Below are positions 9,344 to 20,934 of a DNA stretch of 63,797 bases, piece after piece. Positions within the stretch are counted from its first letter, which is position 1; each line of letters begins with the position of its first letter. The notes beneath the pieces were generated by a model. The model had not been told where the DNA came from. It was given only the letters and a program-made list of their open reading frames with translations, and searched no databases. Location: the NCBI RefSeq assembly GCF_016464015.1, contig NZ_JACDXT010000051.1:1-63797 (forward strand), in the 5' to 3' direction. The DNA is from Psychrobacter sp. bablab_jr014 (GTDB taxonomy: Bacteria; Pseudomonadota; Gammaproteobacteria; Pseudomonadales; Moraxellaceae). The position numbers and the translations under genes are program-made.

Positions 9344-9365
9344 GGTTTTGAGTTTGATTAAAGGA

Positions 9366-11363
9366 TTACACCAAACTATTTACCGCTTCAACCACAGCGT
9401 CAGTCGTAATACCAAACTCTTTATACAAGTCACTTGCAGGTGCAGATTCGCCATAAGTGGTCATACCGATGACTTTGCCATCGAGACCGACAAACTTAAA
9501 CCAGTAGTCCACGTGCGCTGCTTCGACGGCAACACGGGCGCGGATATTCGCTGGCAATACCGACTCGCGGTAGTCTGCATCTTGTTTGCTAAACACTTCA
9601 GCACAAGGCATAGACACAACACGCACGCCAACGCCGTTATTGCTTAGCGTCTCGTACGCTTCCATCGCTAGACCCACTTCTGAGCCTGTCGCGATAATGA
9701 TGGCTTGTAGCTCGCCCTGCTCTTTGGCCAGCACATAACCGCCTTTTGCGATGTTCGCGACTTGCTCAGCGTCACGGTCTTGGTGCGGCAGACCTTGACG
9801 GCTAAAGATAAGCGCTGATGGCGTGCTGGTCGCTTTAATCGCTTCGATCCACGCGCTGGCAGATTCGGTGGTGTCACATGGACGCCATGTGTTTAGGTTT
9901 GGCGTGCTGCGTAGGCTGGTCAACTGCTCGACAGGCTGGTGCGTCGGACCGTCTTCGCCCAGACCGATTGAGTCGTGGGTATAAACGTGGATGACGCGCT
10001 GCTTCATGAGTGCGCCCATGCGTACGGCGTTGCGTGCGTATTCCATAAACATCAGGAACGTCGCCACATAAGGGATAAAGCCGCCATGCAAGGCAATACC
10101 GTTGGCAATCGCGGTCATGCCAAATTCACGCACACCGTAAAAGATATAGTTACCTGCGGCGTCTTCTTGGATGCCTTTTGCGCCTTTGAACAAGGTTAGG
10201 TTCGAGCCTGCCAAGTCTGCTGAGCCGCCCATGATTTCTGGAAGTAGTGGCTGCAAGGCATTAATGGCGTTTTGGCTGGCTTTACGGCTCGCGACGTTGT
10301 CACCTGCTTGTTGGCATGACTGTAGGTACTCTTCTGCCTGAGCCGCAAAGTCCGCTGGCAGCTCGCCTTCTAGGCGGCGTTTTAGCTCTGCCGCCAGCTC
10401 TGGGTACGCTTGCTCGTAGCGTTCAAAGTCCGCTTGCCAGTTGTTTTGTAGCGTTTCGCCTTTGGCTTTGCCGTCCCACGCTTCGTAGATTTCGTCATCC
10501 AGCTCAAATGGTGCATGTTTCCAAGCCAGCGCGTCACGCGTTAGCGCAATTTCGTCATCACCAAGTGGTGCGCCGTGGCTGGCTGCCAGACCTTGCTTGT
10601 TCGGGCTGCCTGCACCGATGGTGGTTTTACAGATGATAAGGCTTGGCTTATTCGTTTCAGCAATCGCGGCTTTGGTCGCGTCAGTAATCACGTCCATATC
10701 GTGACCGTCAATACTGATGACTTGCCAGCCATAGCTTTCAAAGCGTGCTTTGGTGTCGTCAGTAAACCAGCCTTCGACATTACCATCGATTGAGATGCCG
10801 TTGTCGTCATAATAAAAGACCAGCTTGCCGAGACCCAGCGTACCTGCAAGCGAGCATACTTCGTGGCTGATGCCTTCCATCAAGCAGCCATCGCCCAAGA
10901 ATGCATAGGTGTGATGGTCAATGATGTTGTGCCCGTCGCGGTTAAACTGCGCGGCAAGGGTCTTTTCAGCGATAGCAAAGCCCACCGCGTTGGCGATACC
11001 TTGACCCAGCGGACCTGTGGTGGTCTCTACGCCTGGCGTGTAGCCGTACTCTGGGTGACCTGGGGTCTTAGAGTGCAACTGGCGAAAGCCCTTTAGATCG
11101 TCCACACTGACATCGTAGCCTGATAGGTGCAATAGAGAATAAATCAGCATTGAGCCGTGTCCGTTTGAGAGAACAAAACGGTCGCGGTTGTGCCAATTTG
11201 GATCTGCTGGGTTGTGTTTTAAAAACTTGCGCCACAGTACTTCCGCAATGTCCGCCATGCCCATGGGCGCACCAGGGTGTCCTGAATTGGCTTTTTGTAC
11301 CGCATCGAATGACAGTACACGGATGGCATTGGCTAGTTTACGTTCGCTAATTGGAGCTGGCAT
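9366..11363 (-). CDS. tkt: Transketolase
   Basis: 665 aa, the standard bacterial length. This thiamine-diphosphate enzyme moves C2 units in the non-oxidative pentose-phosphate pathway and supplies erythrose-4-phosphate for aromatic amino acids and vitamin B6. Visible parts are the start [41 protein letters not shown], the ThDP/metal motif GDGCLMEG, the central RxFGM-like [28 protein letters not shown], and the C-terminal lid ATGSEV. It is a single gene with its own terminator. In organisms lacking a full upper glycolysis this enzyme would mainly run for biosynthesis (inference). Confidence 0.97.
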   Translation of the reverse strand: MPAPISERKLANAIRVLSFDAVQKANSGHPGAPMGMADIAEVLWRKFLKHNPADPNWHNRDRFVLSNGHGSMLIYSLLHLSGYDVSVDDLKGFRQLHSKTPGHPEYGYTPGVETTTGPLGQGIANAVGFAIAEKTLAAQFNRDGHNIIDHHTYAFLGDGCLMEGISHEVCSLAGTLGLGKLVFYYDDNGISIDGNVEGWFTDDTKARFESYGWQVISIDGHDMDVITDATKAAIAETNKPSLIICKTTIGAGSPNKQGLAASHGAPLGDDEIALTRDALAWKHAPFELDDEIYEAWDGKAKGETLQNNWQADFERYEQAYPELAAELKRRLEGELPADFAAQAEEYLQSCQQAGDNVASRKASQNAINALQPLLPEIMGGSADLAGSNLTLFKGAKGIQEDAAGNYIFYGVREFGMTAIANGIALHGGFIPYVATFLMFMEYARNAVRMGALMKQRVIHVYTHDSIGLGEDGPTHQPVEQLTSLRSTPNLNTWRPCDTTESASAWIEAIKATSTPSALIFSRQGLPHQDRDAEQVANIAKGGYVLAKEQGELQAIIIATGSEVGLAMEAYETLSNNGVGVRVVSMPCAEVFSKQDADYRESVLPANIRARVAVEAAHVDYWFKFVGLDGKVIGMTTYGESAPASDLYKEFGITTDAVVEAVNSLV

Positions 11364-11585
11364 AGAGTGTCCTAATATGGAGGATAAGAGGAGAGTTTAC
11401 TCATAGGTCATCCATCAAGTGCGCATGACGCGTCCTTGATGGATAGGCGATAAAATAAAAATGCAATATTAACATATTTGCGCCGCGTCACGCCAAAAAA
11501 TGGCAACGATGACTTAGGATAAGTGTACTCCTTACCCCAATTCATCATTGCCATAAGTCTAACTTACACATGCAGGCGCAAAAAA

Positions 11586-13226
<1,641 letters not shown>

Positions 13227-13886
13227 ATGGCACTGTATCCCTACACCTTGCAACCTGTTGCATTAAACCTATCTGAAGCAGAATTTAAACAAGCGCAGTA
13301 CGAGCTGTTTAACAACACCAGCCAAACCTTTGGGCTATCAAGTATCAAAACCAAAGAGTGGGCAATCATGGCGGTGGTGGTGGTGCTGGCGATTGCAGGC
13401 TTAGTGTTTGTGACGGGCTACTCAACCATCTTGTTTTGGTTGATGCTGGTGCTCGTCGTGCTGTATGTGGTCGTGCGTACCTTGGGTTTTAAATGGTACG
13501 TCAAAAAAGAATTTGAAAAACAAATTGCTGAGCAAGAAATGCCTGATGAGATGCGCAATCTAAAGCTGGGCGTCCAAAAGCACGGTCTTATTATGACCAT
13601 CCCAACCGAGCAACCTGACAGCCTCAAAGCCTCGCAAGTGCGCGGTATGCAGATGCGCGCCGCCATGTCGCAACAAGCGGTCATCCCGTGGACAGCGGTC
13701 AAAAGCTGGGAAGAAACTGACGACTATATCTTTGTACTGTTTGAGATGCAGGGACAGCAAGGCAGCCAAATCATTCCAAAACGCATCAAGGCGCAAAAGT
13801 TCCCTATCGACACTGTGCGTAAACATTTACAAGAAGTCATTCCTGAGCCAGGTCTCAAGCCTGAGCAAGTCCAAGCGCCAAAATAG
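13227..13886 (+). CDS. YcxB-like membrane protein
   Basis: 219 aa. Two closely spaced hydrophobic segments at about residues 46-82 (AIMAVVVVLAIAGLVFV and ILFWLMLVLVVLYVVV) form a membrane hairpin. A soluble C-terminal half contains IPWTAVKSWEETDDYIFVLF and IIPKRI. This layout is that of the YcxB-like family, whose C-terminal domain is PH-like and whose function is unknown. ATG at 13227; no strong ribosome binding site. An inverted repeat lies about 55 bp after the stop. Confidence 0.6.
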   Translation: MALYPYTLQPVALNLSEAEFKQAQYELFNNTSQTFGLSSIKTKEWAIMAVVVVLAIAGLVFVTGYSTILFWLMLVLVVLYVVVRTLGFKWYVKKEFEKQIAEQEMPDEMRNLKLGVQKHGLIMTIPTEQPDSLKASQVRGMQMRAAMSQQAVIPWTAVKSWEETDDYIFVLFEMQGQQGSQIIPKRIKAQKFPIDTVRKHLQEVIPEPGLKPEQVQAPK

Positions 13887-13942
13887 GTATCAGCAGGCGG
13901 GCAAGTAGGCCAGTAAATCAAGCTTAAGGCGACACTGTATAA

Positions 13943-13974
13943 CCATAATGGGTGTTCAAATACACCCATAATGG
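13943..13974. repeat. Inverted repeat between the YcxB-like and carbonic anhydrase genes
   Basis: Arms CCATAATGGGTGT (13943-13955) and ACACCCATAATGG (13962-13974) match at 12 of 13 positions with a 6-nt loop. There is no T-run, so a simple intrinsic terminator is doubtful; it could be an operator for the downstream gene or an mRNA stabiliser. Confidence 0.5.
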
Positions 13975-14111
13975 TGTATCAAAATATAGTGCTAAGATTA
14001 TTTTCTATTCATATACATTTAAGCATAAGTATATATTTACAAGGCAATAACAAACGGTATTTTTTTCGTCATAATAAGCTCTTCTGATTACCCATTAAAG
14101 TAGAGGTTATA

Positions 14112-14963
14112 GTGAATACCGAAACATTATCGAAACTGGTCGTATTGTCGTTACCACTTATCGCCCTACCCGCTTGTGTCGTAAATTCAGACCCTATAGA
14201 AAGTACCACCAATACCAAACAATCCACCGCGCTGACACAGCATAGTAAATCCATAGGATTTGGTCCTCAGTCTCCCCGTAATATCGACAGTAAGCTTGGG
14301 CATCATCGCTTAATATTTAGCCCTGCCCCAAGCGCTAACAGTATGAACCTATGTAACATTCACCTACATAAAAATGCTGAACACAAAGGCGGAGAATTTA
14401 CCACTTATGCGGGCAATGGCGATGGGTACAAGACAGGCTACAAATACTCAGGCCAGCTCACAGCTGCAGAGCGCAAACCTTTGCCAGAAGCTGTATGTAT
14501 CGGTGAGCACAGTGCTATACAATCGGGTGATACCCTAGAAGTGCATTATGTCTACTCAACTTCTCAAGTCAAACCTGGTGTCTCTTTGGGCGCTTGTGTG
14601 GCAAATCCTATCCGAAACCCGCAATTGCGCGTAGAGGGACAAGTCATCGTAGCTGTTAATGATGATAATGCCGCGAACTTCATGGAAATGGCAGAATATG
14701 CAGTGCGTGACCAATATACTCAAGCCATCAACATCCCGACCGATACAGGCACACCTATTCAGTATGCAGGCTCCACCACAGGCCCGAGCTACAATGAAAA
14801 AGACTCCCCTTATCAAGTGACGTGGAGCGTACGACCCAAAGTCAAAAAGGTAAATATCAAGTCTTTAGGCAAATGGTGTGAGCGCAATGTATTTGAAGAA
14901 GATCATGCGCATGGGGTTCGCAATCTTGTGACCGATCCTAAGTCATTGTCACCCATTCTGTAA
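14112..14963 (+). CDS. Putative delta-class carbonic anhydrase, lipoprotein
   Basis: 283 aa from GTG at 14112 (AGAGG 5 nt upstream). The N-terminus is a lipoprotein signal with lipobox LPAC (Cys22), so the mature protein would be tethered on the outer face of the inner membrane or in the outer membrane. The stretch MNLCNIHLHKNAEHKGGEF (HxH at 84/86 and EH at 90-91) resembles the zinc-site HWHLxxEH block of diatom delta-class carbonic anhydrases and related bacterial proteins. A conserved-looking core follows with paired cysteines (EAVCIGEH, GACVANP, KWCERNVF) that could form disulfides. Likely role: periplasmic CO2/bicarbonate conversion. The family call is from memory of the motif, so moderate confidence. 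Confidence 0.7.
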   Translation: MNTETLSKLVVLSLPLIALPACVVNSDPIESTTNTKQSTALTQHSKSIGFGPQSPRNIDSKLGHHRLIFSPAPSANSMNLCNIHLHKNAEHKGGEFTTYAGNGDGYKTGYKYSGQLTAAERKPLPEAVCIGEHSAIQSGDTLEVHYVYSTSQVKPGVSLGACVANPIRNPQLRVEGQVIVAVNDDNAANFMEMAEYAVRDQYTQAINIPTDTGTPIQYAGSTTGPSYNEKDSPYQVTWSVRPKVKKVNIKSLGKWCERNVFEEDHAHGVRNLVTDPKSLSPIL

Positions 14964-15272
14964 TGACTGTCACAGCGTGAATACATCTTTGCTGTGCGCA
15001 TCAAGAGACCATAAGCAGCTCTTAGTTTTATAAAACATAACAATATCTTTATTTATATTAATTTAACTTATCGCTGGTTGTTAGGTATCATAACCATAAA
15101 TCGATAGGCCAAGGCGCTTTGCCCTGTTAATACATTTAGTTGTTAACAGGTTTAATAAAGACAGTATATTGGTCCATCCGCTATGATACTTCGTGCGCCT
15201 TTTTGTTCATAGGCGTATAGCGACAGATAAATGAATGACTAACCATACAATAAATGATAAGAGGACAGCTTT
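14964..15272. other. 309-bp dps upstream region
   Basis: No gene seen. It contains an inverted repeat CCTGTTAA (15123-15130) / TTAACAGG (15143-15150) with a 12-nt spacer, about 120 bp before dps, which might be an operator. dps genes are commonly controlled by OxyR or by stationary-phase signals, but no clear OxyR site can be assigned by eye. Confidence 0.4.
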
Positions 15273-15752
15273 ATGAGCACTGACAATACCAACCAAATCG
15301 GCCTAGAAAAAGCAGACATGAGCGAAGTTATCGCACAATTGAACAGCTTGTTGTCTACTTACCATGTGTTCTATTTAAATGTACGCGGCTATCACTGGAA
15401 TGTAAAAGGTGAGCACTTCTTTACCTTGCATCCAAAGTTTGAAGAATTATATACAGCGCTACAGTTACAGATTGATGAGATTGCTGAGCGTATCTTGACG
15501 CTCGGTGGCACACCGCTACACGCGTATAGCGACTTTGCGCAGCACACCAGTATTAAAGAGGACAAAAACGTCCATCAAGGCAATGCGTGCGTTAAAGGCG
15601 TGGTATCAGGCTTACAAACCTTGATTGAAGAGCAGCGTCAAGTCTCAGCGCTTGCCGCAGATAGCGACGACCAAGGCTCAGCCGACCTTGTAGACGCCTA
15701 TGTACAAGAGCAAGAAAAGCTGGTCTGGATGTATAACGCATTTTTAGGCTAA
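15273..15752 (+). CDS. dps: Dps family DNA-protection ferritin
   Basis: 159 aa. Dps forms a 12-subunit shell that oxidises and stores iron with hydrogen peroxide and protects DNA in stress or stationary phase. The ferroxidase-site elements are seen as YHWNVKGEHFFTLHPKFEEL and, one helix on, QIDEIAERILTLGG. Length and helix pattern are standard, and there is only a short N-terminal tail. The start follows AAGAGGA. A clear terminator follows the stop codon, so it is monocistronic. Confidence 0.95.
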   Translation: MSTDNTNQIGLEKADMSEVIAQLNSLLSTYHVFYLNVRGYHWNVKGEHFFTLHPKFEELYTALQLQIDEIAERILTLGGTPLHAYSDFAQHTSIKEDKNVHQGNACVKGVVSGLQTLIEEQRQVSALAADSDDQGSADLVDAYVQEQEKLVWMYNAFLG

Positions 15753-15774
15753 TACGCCAACATTGTAATAAGAT

Positions 15775-15811
15775 AAAAAAAGCACCCACAGTTGAACTGC
15801 GGGTGCTTTTT
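15775..15811 (+). terminator. Terminator of dps
   Basis: AGCACCC (15781-15787) / GGGTGCT (15801-15807) followed by a T-run. The A-run on the left may also serve the opposing DUF2057 gene, which ends at 15863. Confidence 0.85.
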
Positions 15812-15862
15812 CATGACTGCCTTTTGGCAAAAGTAAACCACGTAGAAACAAGAGGTTGTGGT

Positions 15863-16531
15863 TTATTTTTCAATCCACTGGCGCATTTTTTCACGCTCAG
15901 AAGGTGTTGCTTGTAGCCACAGCTGCATAAAGCTGTCTAAGGTATTGGTGGTTTTTGCTGCTGCAAGTGGCGCAATAGGCTGCGTACCGTTGGATTCAAG
16001 CGAGGCAATGACGCTTTGGTTTTGCGCTTCGGCATCACCGCCACCATTGAACACCCCACCCAATGCTTTACCTAAGCCTGAAAACAGACCGCCGTCACTC
16101 TTGGTACTTTGCTGACTGGCGATAATGGTATTGCCCTGCTGCACCGCAAGCGTGGGCTGCTCAGCATATTCTTTTGCCGCCTCATACGCTTCAGGTTGAT
16201 TTGGCATGGTCAGACGATAGGTTTGATTGTCCATCAGCTCTGCTGCCACACTGATATTGCCTGAACGTAAGTAATCATGCTCATCATGACCGAGGTTATA
16301 TAGACGGTCATACTTTGCTGTGACCACATGCTGCCCTGGCTTTAGGTTGAACTTTTTGGGCGAGGACTGGAAAATGCTTTGCTTTAGCTCTTGTCCGTTA
16401 ATGGCAGTGACCTTGATGTGGTCATCAACAAGCAACGTTGCATCAGCGTGCGACAGTGCAGAGACGCTGACGCCTGAGAGCAATACGGCAGCTACAGACA
16501 TTCCTTTAAACCAAGATGAAGCGTGAGTCAT
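15863..16531 (-). CDS. Exported DUF2057 (YccT-like) protein
   Basis: 222 aa with an N-terminal signal peptide (MTHASSWFKGMSVAAVLLSG, likely cleavage after SHA). The mature part begins ATLLVDDHIKVTAINGQEL and continues with FNLKPGQHVVTAKYDRLYNL, the pattern of the DUF2057/YccT family of periplasmic proteins of unknown function. A glycine-rich linker (about residues 145-165, GGLFSGLGKALGGVFNGGGD) precedes a C-terminal helix ending SEREKMRQWIEK. It is convergent with dps. Confidence 0.8.
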   Translation of the reverse strand: MTHASSWFKGMSVAAVLLSGVSVSALSHADATLLVDDHIKVTAINGQELKQSIFQSSPKKFNLKPGQHVVTAKYDRLYNLGHDEHDYLRSGNISVAAELMDNQTYRLTMPNQPEAYEAAKEYAEQPTLAVQQGNTIIASQQSTKSDGGLFSGLGKALGGVFNGGGDAEAQNQSVIASLESNGTQPIAPLAAAKTTNTLDSFMQLWLQATPSEREKMRQWIEK

Positions 16532-16685
16532 GACATATCCTATGTGTAATCAATAAAACAATGAAAAAAAGTGGCTTACTGCCGTCGATGGCTATCAATA
16601 TACCATTATCATAGCGCCGCATCATTACCAAAAATTGTTCTTAGTAACGCTATACCCTTGGATAAAAACAGTAATCAATAAGTAG

Positions 16686-17489
16686 TCAGAAATCGAGCGG
16701 AATAGTGTGGTTGTCTTGATCGTTGTCAAAATCATCATTTTTTTGAGCGCTGGTAATATCCGCAAGCTCAGCCGCCAGTGTCTGCTCATCAATGGTGCGA
16801 ATGGCATCATTAATTACCGCTTTTGAAATGTTGTTGCGACCTAGATTTGAAAACATGGGCTGAATATAATTTAAGACATCCATCATGCCACCAATACGGT
16901 GCGGACCATCGCTTAGTAAATGATTGATAATACGCTCATCAAACTGCCAGCCGCGGCGGCGCAAAATAGAGTCAATCAGCGCCTGTCTGTCAGCAAGATC
17001 GTGACCATTAGGTACTTTAAAAGAAGGGGCCTGCGCAAGACGCGTTAATAAGTCAGTCAAAGCAAATGGCAGTTCGCTCGCTGGACAGTTGGCTGCAAAC
17101 AACAACTGACGCTGGCCTTCGCGGCTACGATTAATCAAGTGGAATAAGGCTTCTTGCCACTGACTGCTACGCTCTAACACTTCTAAATCATCGATAGCGA
17201 TGACGTCGAAGTTTTCGATTGACGATAAGACATTGACATCGGTATGTATCAGCTCATCAAGTGACAGACAGATGGCTGACTTATTCATCTCAATAAATGA
17301 TTCGCAAATGGCAGACAATAAGTGTGATTTGCCTGTTTCGGGGCTGCCAAATAAATACAGCTGCCCAATCAGACCCACGTGCAGCTGGCGCACCGCGTCA
17401 ATGATGGACATCCAGCCAGGGCCACTAAAGTCACTAAGACTGGCGTCATGTCTGATATCTAAATTGAGACTTAGCTGTGCTTCTGCCAT
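16686..17489 (-). CDS. hda: DnaA regulatory inactivator Hda-like AAA protein
   Basis: 267 aa. Hda binds the sliding clamp and stimulates ATP hydrolysis by DnaA, preventing over-initiation. The N-terminal QLSLNLDI matches the clamp-binding peptide. Walker A is GSPETGKSHL, Walker B is FDVIAIDDLEVL, and the arginine-finger region and sensor 2 follow as in DnaA domain III; there is no DNA-binding domain IV. It is somewhat longer than E. coli Hda because of a C-terminal Asp/Asn-rich tail. It lies downstream of a PerM-like gene and near purM, the same neighbourhood as in Pseudomonas. Confidence 0.88.
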   Translation of the reverse strand: MAEAQLSLNLDIRHDASLSDFSGPGWMSIIDAVRQLHVGLIGQLYLFGSPETGKSHLLSAICESFIEMNKSAICLSLDELIHTDVNVLSSIENFDVIAIDDLEVLERSSQWQEALFHLINRSREGQRQLLFAANCPASELPFALTDLLTRLAQAPSFKVPNGHDLADRQALIDSILRRRGWQFDERIINHLLSDGPHRIGGMMDVLNYIQPMFSNLGRNNISKAVINDAIRTIDEQTLAAELADITSAQKNDDFDNDQDNHTIPLDF

Positions 17490-17607
17490 GAATCATCAAC
17501 TCGTATTACATATACAATAAAAAGGCCGCATCACCGAATACCTATGATGCGTCTTGAAGTGACTGAGTGGTCTGGATGCCCGCGTTATTATACCTGATTA
17601 TGGGGCA

Positions 17608-17641
17608 ATAAGGGGGCGCTTTGTGTACCAAAGGCGCCCTA
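17608..17641. repeat. GC-rich hairpin between perM and hda
   Basis: GGGGGCGCTTTG and CAAAGGCGCCC pair around a 4-5 nt loop with one bulge. There is no T-run. It probably limits or stabilises the transcript between the PerM-like gene and hda. Confidence 0.4.
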
Positions 17642-17720
17642 ATACCGCGACTATATATACCACACTTACAAAATGACTGACAAGTTTTTTACACCATGGT
17701 TCAGTGCTATACGGCCTAAG

Positions 17721-18827
17721 CTAGTGCTTGTCAAACAAATCCAGCTGTCGCCGGTTCTTATAAAAATCGGTGCTGCGGTAATAGTCATATAAGTGATGAA
17801 ACAGCACATTCAATACGGCCGATACAGGCAGCGCGATGAGCATACCCACAAAGCCAAGCAAGCTTGCGCCCGCCAATACCGCAAAAATAACCCAAAGCGG
17901 TGACAGACCAATCTTATCGCCAAGCAGTAACGGCTGGAGCACATAACCTTCGGCAGCTTGTCCCACCAAAAACGCGCCAACAATTAAAGATAAATACAAC
18001 CAGTCAAAGCCAAATTGGAACAGTCCTGCGATAATCGCGGCTATAAAACCTAAGCCAAAGCCTAAATAAGGCACAAAGCTTGCGATACCTGCGCCCATAC
18101 CAATAATCAAACCCAAATCTAGGCCAATCAGCTGTAGCTGTACCGCATAAATCACGCCGAGCAGCACCATGACGAGCAGCTGTCCTTTAATAAACGCCAT
18201 CAAAGCGTGGTCGCAGTCTTTAGCAATTTCGATGACCTTTTTGCTATATCCTGCTGGAATGGCCATTTTCCATTTATGCAAACGTCTGTCCCAATTGAAC
18301 AGAAAATAAAAAGTCAAAATAGGCACCAACACAATCAAGCCAGCGTTGTTAATAAATACCATGCTTGAGGTTAATATCTGACTCATCATGCTGCTGGCGT
18401 CAGAAAAATTATAGTTGCGCTGCATATATTGTACGAGCGTCTCTGACAGTCCTTTTACCTCCATTTCAGGCAGGCGCAGACGGCTGTTTTCTGTTACCCA
18501 AGCACGTAGGCCATCGTTGTACCAATCGAGCACTTTGGGCAGATACGCCCACGCCGACTGCAACTGATACCACATCGTTGGCACCAACCACCACAAGAGC
18601 AGTACCATACCCACAGTAATCGCCGCATAGACGATGACAATCGCAATCCAGCGACGCATAAAGCGCGATAGCTTTTTAACCAGTGGATTGAACAAATAAG
18701 CAAGGACAAAGGCCACCAAAAAAGGAACGATAACCGGCAACAAGATATACAGCAGCAACAGCGAAATAACGATCGCAGTCACGATAAATAAACGCCGAAA
18801 AAAAGGATCTATCGAGCGATGCATCAT
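17721..18827 (-). CDS. AI-2E family transporter (PerM type)
   Basis: 368 aa integral membrane protein with about 7-8 hydrophobic segments, paired at about residues 13-47 and 60-88, then a soluble loop (about 95-145), then a cluster at 150-350. Motifs VPFLVAFVLAYLFNPLV, GIASFVPYLGFGLGFI and LPVSAVLNVLFHHLYDYYR are characteristic of the AI-2E/PerM/TqsA family. Substrates differ (small signal molecules, sodium/proton exchange), so no specific function is claimed. It precedes hda and diverges from purM. Confidence 0.9.
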   Translation of the reverse strand: MMHRSIDPFFRRLFIVTAIVISLLLLYILLPVIVPFLVAFVLAYLFNPLVKKLSRFMRRWIAIVIVYAAITVGMVLLLWWLVPTMWYQLQSAWAYLPKVLDWYNDGLRAWVTENSRLRLPEMEVKGLSETLVQYMQRNYNFSDASSMMSQILTSSMVFINNAGLIVLVPILTFYFLFNWDRRLHKWKMAIPAGYSKKVIEIAKDCDHALMAFIKGQLLVMVLLGVIYAVQLQLIGLDLGLIIGMGAGIASFVPYLGFGLGFIAAIIAGLFQFGFDWLYLSLIVGAFLVGQAAEGYVLQPLLLGDKIGLSPLWVIFAVLAGASLLGFVGMLIALPVSAVLNVLFHHLYDYYRSTDFYKNRRQLDLFDKH

Positions 18828-18984
18828 AGGTAGGCAATCCTAAAAATAAAGGGCTAAAGGTTGTTATTGTTTGGTTTTCATTATCGCAGAGCCATTAAAA
18901 AAAGCAGTCATTTTTTGTGTCTGTGCTGTTTTATCGTGTTTTTTGCAGATTTGCCAGTTTATCTGCCAATATGGCGAAGTTGTT

Positions 18985-19014
18985 TTGCGGGGACGGTCAT
19001 TTTTTGGGTATAAT
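18985..19014 (+). promoter_or_regulatory. Candidate sigma70 promoter of purMN
   Basis: A -35-like TTGCGG (18985-18990) and a consensus -10 TATAAT (19009-19014) with 18-bp spacing lie about 60 bp before the purM start. Confidence 0.5.
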
Positions 19015-19075
19015 GCGCGCATTATTTTCTTATTTATGTCATTGCCTACAATGACCCACCTCCTAAATCTGTGAG

Positions 19076-20131
19076 ATGACCATGAGTGACAAGCCTTCGT
19101 TAAGCTATAAAGATGCTGGTGTTGATATTGATGCTGGTGACGCGTTGGTACAACGCATCAAATCAGTAGCAAAAGCCACCACGCGCCCTGAAGTGGTGGG
19201 TGGTTTGGGTGGCTTTGGCGCCCTTTGCCGTATTCCAACAGGCTATAAGTCGCCGTTATTGGTTTCAGGTACTGATGGTGTGGGCACGAAGCTCAAGCTG
19301 GCATTGCAGCTAAATCGTCACGACACTATCGGTATCGATTTGGTCGCGATGTGCGTTAACGATTTGCTGGTCTGTGGTGCAGAGCCATTGTTCTTCTTAG
19401 ACTACTACGCGACGGGCAAGCTGGATGTCGATACCGCAGCGACAGTGGTTAGCGGTATTGGTGATGGCTGTAAATTGGCCAACTGTGCGCTTATCGGTGG
19501 CGAAACGGCTGAAATGCCAGGCATGTACCAAGACGAAGACTATGACCTTGCAGGTTTTTGTGTAGGCGTGGTTGAAGAAGAAGACGTCATCACTGGCGCA
19601 AATGTTGCCGAAGGCGATGCGCTGATTGCGCTAGGTTCAGCAGGCGCGCATTCAAACGGCTACTCGCTCGTGCGTAAAGTCATCGAAGTCAGCGGCGTTG
19701 ATGTGACCAGTAGCGATAAAACGCTAGACGGCATGCCGATTCAAGACGCCCTGATGGCACCGACGCGCATCTATGTACAAGCAGTACAAGCACTACAAAA
19801 AGCGCTTGGCAATGAGCATCTACACGCCATGTCACACATCACAGGTGGCGGCTTGACCGACAATCTACCGCGCGTCTTACCAGAAAATCTGGCTGCGAGC
19901 ATCGACACCCAAAGCTGGCAGTTCTCAGAGCTGTTCACATGGCTACAAGAAAACGGTAACATCGACACCCGTGAGATGTACCGCACCTTTAACTGCGGCG
20001 TAGGCTTTGTGATTGTCGTGCCTCAAGACAAAGCAGAACAAGCGATTGACGTCTTAACTGCTGCTGGCGAAAACGCATGGCAAATCGGTACTATGGTCAG
20101 CCGTGACGAAGACGCAGTGGTATATCGCTAA
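19076..20131 (+). CDS. purM: Phosphoribosylformylglycinamidine cyclo-ligase (AIR synthetase)
   Basis: 351 aa. The fifth step of purine synthesis: it closes the imidazole ring of FGAM to AIR using ATP. Landmarks are [46 protein letters not shown] and [19 protein letters not shown] at 19076 is used here; a second in-frame ATG at 19082 is equally possible. The stop codon overlaps the purN start (TAATG), so the two are translationally coupled. Confidence 0.98.
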   Translation: MTMSDKPSLSYKDAGVDIDAGDALVQRIKSVAKATTRPEVVGGLGGFGALCRIPTGYKSPLLVSGTDGVGTKLKLALQLNRHDTIGIDLVAMCVNDLLVCGAEPLFFLDYYATGKLDVDTAATVVSGIGDGCKLANCALIGGETAEMPGMYQDEDYDLAGFCVGVVEEEDVITGANVAEGDALIALGSAGAHSNGYSLVRKVIEVSGVDVTSSDKTLDGMPIQDALMAPTRIYVQAVQALQKALGNEHLHAMSHITGGGLTDNLPRVLPENLAASIDTQSWQFSELFTWLQENGNIDTREMYRTFNCGVGFVIVVPQDKAEQAIDVLTAAGENAWQIGTMVSRDEDAVVYR

Positions 20132-20835
20132 TGTGTGACGCACCCCTATCAAACGCTGCCACTGCTAATACAAGCGCTCAGCCCCCACTACGTGTGGCGG
20201 TCTTGGTCTCAGGCAGTGGCAGCAATCTACAAGTATTAATCGACGCGGTGCAGCAAAAGGCACTGCCGATTGATATCGTCGGCGTTATTAGCAATCGCGA
20301 AGACGCCTATGCCATCACCCGCGCCAAAGACGCAGGCATCGAGGTCGCCGTACTCTCGCACGTGGAGAGCGGCAAACGCATGGGCATCAAAACCTTTGAA
20401 AAGCACGCCACCGCACAGCTTGAAGCGTGGCAGCCTGACTTGGTCGTTTTGGCAGGTTTTATGCGGGTATTGAGTGCAGACTTTATTGATAACGCGCCTG
20501 CACCGATGATTAACCTGCACCCATCGCTACTCCCCGCCTATAAAGGGCTAGACACGCATACCCGTGTACTCTGCTCAGGTGAGCGTGAGCACGGCTGTAG
20601 TATCCATGTGGTCACCGCCGAGCTGGATGCAGGACAAGTGTTAAGCCAAGCGGTCTTGCCGATTCGTCATACCGATACGCCTGATAGTTTGCAAAAGCGC
20701 GTACAAGTGCTGGAGCATCAACTATTGCCGTGGACGATATTACAAATCGCTATTGGCGGCGTGTCATTAACGCCAAGTGAGCAAGCCTCTAGCATCTTGC
20801 CTGCCCTGCCCTTACGTCTATTGATTGACGCTTAG
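20131..20835 (+). CDS. purN: Phosphoribosylglycinamide formyltransferase
   Basis: 234 aa. It transfers a formyl group from 10-formyl-THF to GAR in the third step of purine synthesis. The signature is clear: VAVLVSGSGSNLQVLI, GFMRVLS, INLHPSLLPAYKGLDTH and the Asp in ELDAGQVL. It is slightly longer than E. coli PurN (212 aa) because of an N-terminal 20-residue extension and a C-terminal tail. It overlaps purM by one base. A bidirectional terminator follows. Confidence 0.97.
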   Translation: MCDAPLSNAATANTSAQPPLRVAVLVSGSGSNLQVLIDAVQQKALPIDIVGVISNREDAYAITRAKDAGIEVAVLSHVESGKRMGIKTFEKHATAQLEAWQPDLVVLAGFMRVLSADFIDNAPAPMINLHPSLLPAYKGLDTHTRVLCSGEREHGCSIHVVTAELDAGQVLSQAVLPIRHTDTPDSLQKRVQVLEHQLLPWTILQIAIGGVSLTPSEQASSILPALPLRLLIDA

Positions 20836-20863
20836 TTGTTTTAAGACATTATTTTTACCCACA

Positions 20864-20897
20864 CAAAAAAACCCAGCTATTAAATAGCTGGGTTTTT
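20864..20897. terminator. Bidirectional terminator between purN and the semialdehyde dehydrogenase gene
   Basis: Perfect 10-bp stem ACCCAGCTAT / ATAGCTGGGT with a 3-nt loop, an A-run on the left and a T-rich run on the right. It lies between two convergent genes and can serve both. Confidence 0.9.
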
Positions 20898-20934
20898 CTT
20901 TTTAATCTTTAACAGTTTTACGTGTTATTCACTG

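Noticed and set aside
18871..19074. 67-aa hydrophobic frame upstream of purM
   Set aside because: It overlaps the candidate purMN promoter and has no ribosome binding site.
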